A stretch of 64,000 nt of DNA from Excoecaria cochinchinensis (lineage: Eukaryota; Streptophyta; Magnoliopsida; Malpighiales; Euphorbiaceae). Position 1 is the stretch's first letter. Each line of letters opens with the position of its first letter. Below, piece by piece: positions 59,626 to 64,000 of the stretch. Location: NCBI GenBank assembly GCA_947683425.1, contig CANTUQ010000317.1:1-64000 (forward strand). Direction: 5' to 3'. A model generated the notes under the pieces. It had not been told where the DNA came from. It worked only from the letters and a program-made list of their open reading frames with translations, and made no database searches. The position numbers were made by a program, and so were the translations under genes.

Positions 59626-61883
59626 CCAATTCTCGATGCGTTGTGACCGGTAAGCTTCCAGTAGCTATCCCAATCAAGTTTTCCCGAATTATTGGACTCG
59701 GATTCGAAATTTCACCACTTTTTACGATTTTTCGATTCTGGTGATTTTCCCTAGGGGTACCCCTAGAGAAATCCGTAAAAATTCGTCGGATTCCGACGAA
59801 GCCAATTCTCGATGCGTTGTGACCGGCAAGTTTCCAGTAGTTATCCGAATTAAGTTTTCCCGAATTATTGGACTCGGATCCGAAATTTCACCACTTTTTA
59901 CGACTTTTCGATTCTGGTGATTTTCCCTAGTAGGGAAATCCATAAAAATTCGTCGGATTCCGACGAAGCCAATTCTCGATGCGTTGTGACCGGCAAGCTT
60001 CCAGTAGCTATCCCAATCAAGTTTTCCCGAATTATTGGACTTGGATCCGAAATTTCACCACTTTTTACGATTTTTTTATTCTGGTGATTTTCCCTAGGGG
60101 TACCCCTAGGGAAATCCGTAAAAATTCGTCGGATTCCGACGAAGCCAATTCTCGATGCGTTGTGACCGGCAAGCTTCCAGTAGCTATCCCAATCAAGTTT
60201 TCCCGAATTATTGGACACGGATCCGAAATTTCACCACTTTTTACGATTTTTCGATTCTGGTGATTTTCCCTAGGGGTACCCCTAGGGAAATTCTTCGGAT
60301 TCCGATGAAGCTAATTCTCGATGCGTTGTGACCGGCAAGCTTCCAGTAGCTATCCCAATAAAGTTTTCCCGAATTATTGGACTCGGATCCGAAATTTCAC
60401 CACTTTTTACGATTTTTCGATTCTGGTGATTTTCCCTAGGGGAACCCCTAGGGAAATTCGTCGGATTCCGACGAAGCCAATTCTCGATGCGTTGTGACCG
60501 GCAAGCTTCCAGTAGCTATCCCAATCAAGTATTCCCGAATTATTGGACTCGGATCCGAAATTTCACCATTTTTTACGATTTTTCGATTCTGGTGATTTTC
60601 CCTAGGGGTACCCCTAGGGAAATTCGTCGGATTCCGACGAAGCCAATTCTCGATGCGTTGTGAACGGCAAGCTTCCAGTAGCTATCCCAATCAAGTTTTT
60701 CCGAATTATTGGACTCGGATCCGAAATTTCACCACTTTTTACGATTTTTCGATTCTGGTGATTTTCCCTATGGGTACCCCTAGGGAAATCCGTAAAAATT
60801 CGTCGGATTCCGACGAAGCCAATTCTCGATACGTTGTGACCGGCAAGCTTCCAGTAGCTATTCCAATCAAGTTTTTCCGAATTATTGGACTCGGATCCGA
60901 AATTTCACCACTTTTTACGATTTTTCGATTCTGGTAATTTTCCCTAGGGGTACCCCTAGGGAAATCCGTAAAAATTCGTCGGATTCCGACGAAGCCAATT
61001 CTCGATACGTTGTGACCGGCAAGCTTCCAGTAGCTATCCCAATCAAGTTTTCCCGAATTATTGGACTCGGATCCGAAATTTCACCACTTTTTACGATTTT
61101 TCGATTCTGGTGATTTTCCCTAGGGGTACCCCTAGGGAAATCCGTAAAAATTCGTCGGATTCCGACGAAGCCAATTCTCGATACGTTGTAACCGGCAAGC
61201 TTCCAGTAGCTATCCCAATCAAGTTTTCCCGAATTATTGGACTCGGATCCGAAATTTCACCACTTTTTACGATTTTTCGATTCTGGTGATTTTCCCTAGG
61301 GGTACCCCTAGAGAAATCCGTAAAAATTCGTCGGATTCCGACGAATCCAATTCTCGATGCGTTGTGACCGGTAAGCTTCCAGTAGCTATCCCAATCAAGT
61401 TTTCTCGAATTATTGGACTCGGATTCGAAATTTCACCACTTTTTACGATTTTTCGATTCTGGTGATTTTCCCTAGGGGTACCCCTAGAGAAATCCGTAAA
61501 AATTCGTCGGATTCCGACGAAGCCAATTCTCGATGCGTTGTGACCGGCAAGCTTCCAGTAGTTATCCGAATTAAGTTTTCCCGAATTATTGGACTCGGAT
61601 CCGAAATTTCACCACTTTTTACGACTTTTCGATTCTGGTGATTTTCCCTAGTAGGGAAATCCATAAAAATTCGTCGGATTCCGACGAAGCCAATTCTCGA
61701 TGCGTTGTGACCGGCAAGCTTCCAGTAGCTATCCCAATCAAGTTTTCCCGAATTATTGGACTTGGATCCGAAATTTCACCACTTTTTACGATTTTTTTAT
61801 TCTGGTGATTTTCCCTAGGGGTACCCCTAGGGAAATCCGTAAAAATTCGTCGGATTCCGACGAAGCCAATTCTCGATGCGTTG
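58363..61883 (-). repeat. 10-monomer 1,721-bp tandem duplication
   Basis: The sequence from 58,363 to 60,162 recurs at 60,084-61,883, displaced 1,721 bp. The unit is three short, six long and one 167-bp monomer (498 + 1,056 + 167). It overlaps the right end of M2 and extends past it. Distinctive shared changes are GGACACGG, CTTCGGATTCCGATGAAGC, GGGGAACCCC and a T7 run in GATTTTTTTATTCTGG (near 60,070 and 61,791). Only a few substitutions separate the two copies. Confidence 0.9.
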
Positions 61884-64000
61884 TAACCGGCAAGCTTCCA
61901 GTAGCTATCCCAATCAAGTTTTCCCGAATTATTGGATTCGGATCCGAAATTTCACCACTTTTTACGATTTTTCGATTCTGGTGATTTTCCCTAGTAGGGA
62001 AATCCGTAAAAATTCGTCGGATTCCGACGAAGCCAATTCTCGATGCGCTGTGACCGGCAAGCTTCCAGTAGCTATCCCAATCAAGTTTTCCCGAATTATT
62101 GGACTCGGATCCGAAATTTCACCACTTTTTACGATTTTTCGATTCTGGTGATTTTCTCTAGGGGTACCCCTAGGGAAATCCGTAAAAATTCGTCGGATTC
62201 CGACGAAGCCAATTCTCGATGCGTTGTGACCGGCAAGCTTCCAGTAGCTATCCCAATCAAGTTTTCCCGAATTATTGGACTCGGATCCGAAATTTCACCA
62301 CTTTTTACGATTTTTCGATTCTGGTGATTTTCCCTAGGGGTACCCCTAGGGAAATTCGTCGGATTCCGACGAAGCCAATTCTCGATGAGTTGTGACCGGC
62401 AAGCTTCCAGTAGCTATCCCAATCAAGTTTTCCCGAATTATTGGACTCGGATCCGAAATTTCACCACTTTTTACGATTTTTCGATTCTGGTGATTTTCCC
62501 TAGAGGTACCCCTAGGGAAATTCGTCGGATTCCGACGAAGCCAATTCTCGATGCGTTGTGATAGGCAAGCTTCCAGTAGCTATCCCAATCAAGTTTTCCC
62601 GAATTATTGGACTCGGATCCGAAATTTCACCACTTTTTACGATTTTTCGATTCTGGTGATTTTCCCTAGGGGTACCCCTAGGGAAATCCGTAAAAATTCG
62701 TCGGATTCCGACGAAGCCAATTCTCGATGCGTTCTGACCGGCAAGCTTTCAGTAGCTATCCCAATCAACTTTTCCCGAATTATTGGACTCGGATCCGAAA
62801 TTTCACCACTTTTGACGATTTTTCGATTCTAGTGATTTTCCCTAGTAGGGAAATCCGTAAAAATTCGTCGGATTCCGACGAAGCCAATTCTCGATGCATT
62901 GTGACCGGCAAGCTTCCAGTAGCTATCCCAATCAAGTTTTCCCGAATTTTTGGACTCGGATCCGAAATTTCACCACTTTTTACGATTTTTCGATTCTGGT
63001 GATTTTCCCTAGGGGTACCCCTAGAGAAATCCGTAAAAATTCGTCGGATTCCGACGAAGCCAATTCTCGATGCGTTGTGACCGGCAAGCTTCCAGTAGCT
63101 ATCCCAATCAAGTTTTCCCGAATTATTGGACTCGGATCCGAAATTTCACCACTTTTTACGATTTTTCGATTCTAGTGATTTTCCCTAGTAGGGAAATCCG
63201 TAAAAATTCGTCGGATTCCGACGAAGCCAATTCTCGATGCATTGTGACCGGCAAGCTTCCAGTAGCTATCCCAATCAATTTTTCCCGAATTATTGGACTC
63301 GGATCCGAAATTTCACAACTTTTTACTATTTTTCGATTCTGGTGATTTCCCCGAGAGGTACCCCTAGGGAAATCCGTAAAAATTCGTCGGATTCCGACGA
63401 AGCAAATTCTCGATGCGTTGTGACCGGCAACCTTCCAGTAGCTATCCCAATCAAGTTTTCTCGAATTATTGGACTCGGATCCGAAATTTTACCACTTTTT
63501 ACGATTTTTCGATTCTGGTGATTTTCCCGAGGGGTACCGCTAGGGAAATCCGTAAAAATTCGTCGGATTTCGACGAAGCCAATTCTCGATGCGTTGTGAC
63601 CGGCAAGCTTCCAGTAGCTATCCCAATCAAGTTTTCCCGAATTATTGGACTCGGATCCGAAATTTCACCACTTTTTACGATTTTTCGATTCTGGTGATTT
63701 TCCCTAGGGGTACCCCTAGGGAAATTCGTCGGATTCCGACGAATCCAATTCTCGATGCGTTGTGACCGGCAAGCTTCCAGTAGCTATCCCAATAAAGTTT
63801 TCCCGAATTATTGGACTCGGATCCGAAATTTCACCACTTTTTACGATTTTTCGATTCTGGTGATTTTCCCTAGGGGTACCCCTAGGGAAATTCGTCGGAT
63901 TCCGACGAAACAATTTCTCGATGCGTTGTGACCGGCAAGCTTCCAGTAGCTATCCCAATCAACTTTTTCCGAATTATTGGACTCGGATCCGAAATTTCAC
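61884..64000 (-). repeat. Right edge: long and 167-bp monomers, then third copy of an M sub-block
   Basis: From 61,884 to about 63,280, long monomers are interspersed with short units and with 167-bp units marked CCCTAGTAGGG (near 61,990, 62,842 and 63,186). From about 63,290 to the window end, the sequence matches M1 at an offset of 16,079 bp and M2 at 8,549 bp. The shared markers are CACAACTTTTTACTATTTT, CCCCGAGAGG, CAACCTTCC, TTCTCGAATT and GAAACAATTTCTCG. The higher-order repeat continues outside the window. Confidence 0.85.
61973..62139 (-). repeat. Reference 167-bp monomer (9-bp loss in the palindrome)
   Basis: A long-type monomer in which the centre of the 20-nt palindrome is gone, leaving CCCTAGTAGGG. 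That equals loss of nine bases (GGGTACCCC) between two TAG triplets, so the KpnI site is lost. The result is still a small dyad, with five-base arms around one unpaired base. Similar units, some with further substitutions (CGCTAGTAGGG or CGCTAGTATGG), lie near 44,004, 44,855, 46,234, 48,131, 54,286, 55,664, 59,930, 61,650, 62,842 and 63,186, all in the right arm. Confidence 0.9.

Larger units (their letters stand above)
40032..64000 (-). repeat. Satellite array, right arm (reverse orientation)
   Basis: Same satellite family as the left arm, with every monomer reverse-complemented; about 140 copies estimated. It mixes 166-bp and 176-bp forms with a 167-bp form that I find only here, from about 44.0 kb rightward. 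One short subtype that is common in the left arm (ending GACGGATTT before the palindrome) is seen near the junction at about 41.18, 41.35 and 42.86 kb, and I found none beyond about 43 kb by eye. No other sequence interrupts the array, and it runs off the right edge. Confidence 0.98.

Noticed and set aside
1..64000. CRISPR-like regular repetition
   Set aside because: There are no short repeats separated by unique spacers. The whole 166-176-bp unit repeats with only small variation, which is satellite structure.
1..64000. rRNA, tRNA, 5S spacer or other RNA gene units as the origin of the repeat
   Set aside because: I see no internal promoter boxes, conserved RNA segments or cloverleaf arrangement in the monomer consensus on either strand.

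Overview
The window is satellite DNA from end to end. It is one tandem repeat family with roughly 375-380 monomers (estimated from average spacing), and I see no gene, RNA gene, transposable element or unique sequence. This points to a eukaryotic chromosome, in a heterochromatic block such as a centromere, pericentromere or subtelomere. I do not recognise the family by name. A plant is my best guess from the monomer size and the CpG-rich, undepleted sequence, but an animal is not excluded. The array runs off both ends of the window.

The monomer comes in a short form of 166 bp and a long form of 176 bp. They differ by a 10-bp block between two dyad-symmetric elements. A 167-bp form, which has lost 9 bp from the centre of the larger palindrome, occurs only in the right part. 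Most monomers carry BamHI (GGATCC), HindIII (AAGCTT) and KpnI (GGTACC) sites and a 20-nt perfect palindrome, CCCTAGGGGTACCCCTAGGG.

Layout: positions 1-40,031 hold monomers in one orientation and 40,032-64,000 hold them in the opposite orientation. The switch is a near-perfect palindrome centred on base 40,031, inside the monomer's own small dyad. Both arms are built from higher-order repeats (HORs) whose lengths are whole numbers of monomers. Left arm: a 13-monomer 2.2-kb HOR (1-6,245, plus a fragment at 7,881-8,744), a 6-monomer 1,056-bp HOR, an 8-monomer 1.4-kb HOR, a 12-monomer 2.0-kb HOR (about 13-22 kb), then units of 684, 1,524, 840, 996 and 1,183 bp. Right arm: a 10-monomer 1,680-bp unit beside the junction, an 8.05-kb segmental tandem duplication (44,175-59,625) whose second copy lacks exactly three monomers, a nested 1,721-bp duplication (58,363-61,883), and a third copy of part of the 8-kb segment at the right edge.

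The many open frames of 60-150 codons are by-products of the repeat and are not genes. The interest lies in how the array evolves: an inversion at an internal dyad, two routes from long to short monomers, deletions at the palindrome, and nested duplications that stay in monomer register.
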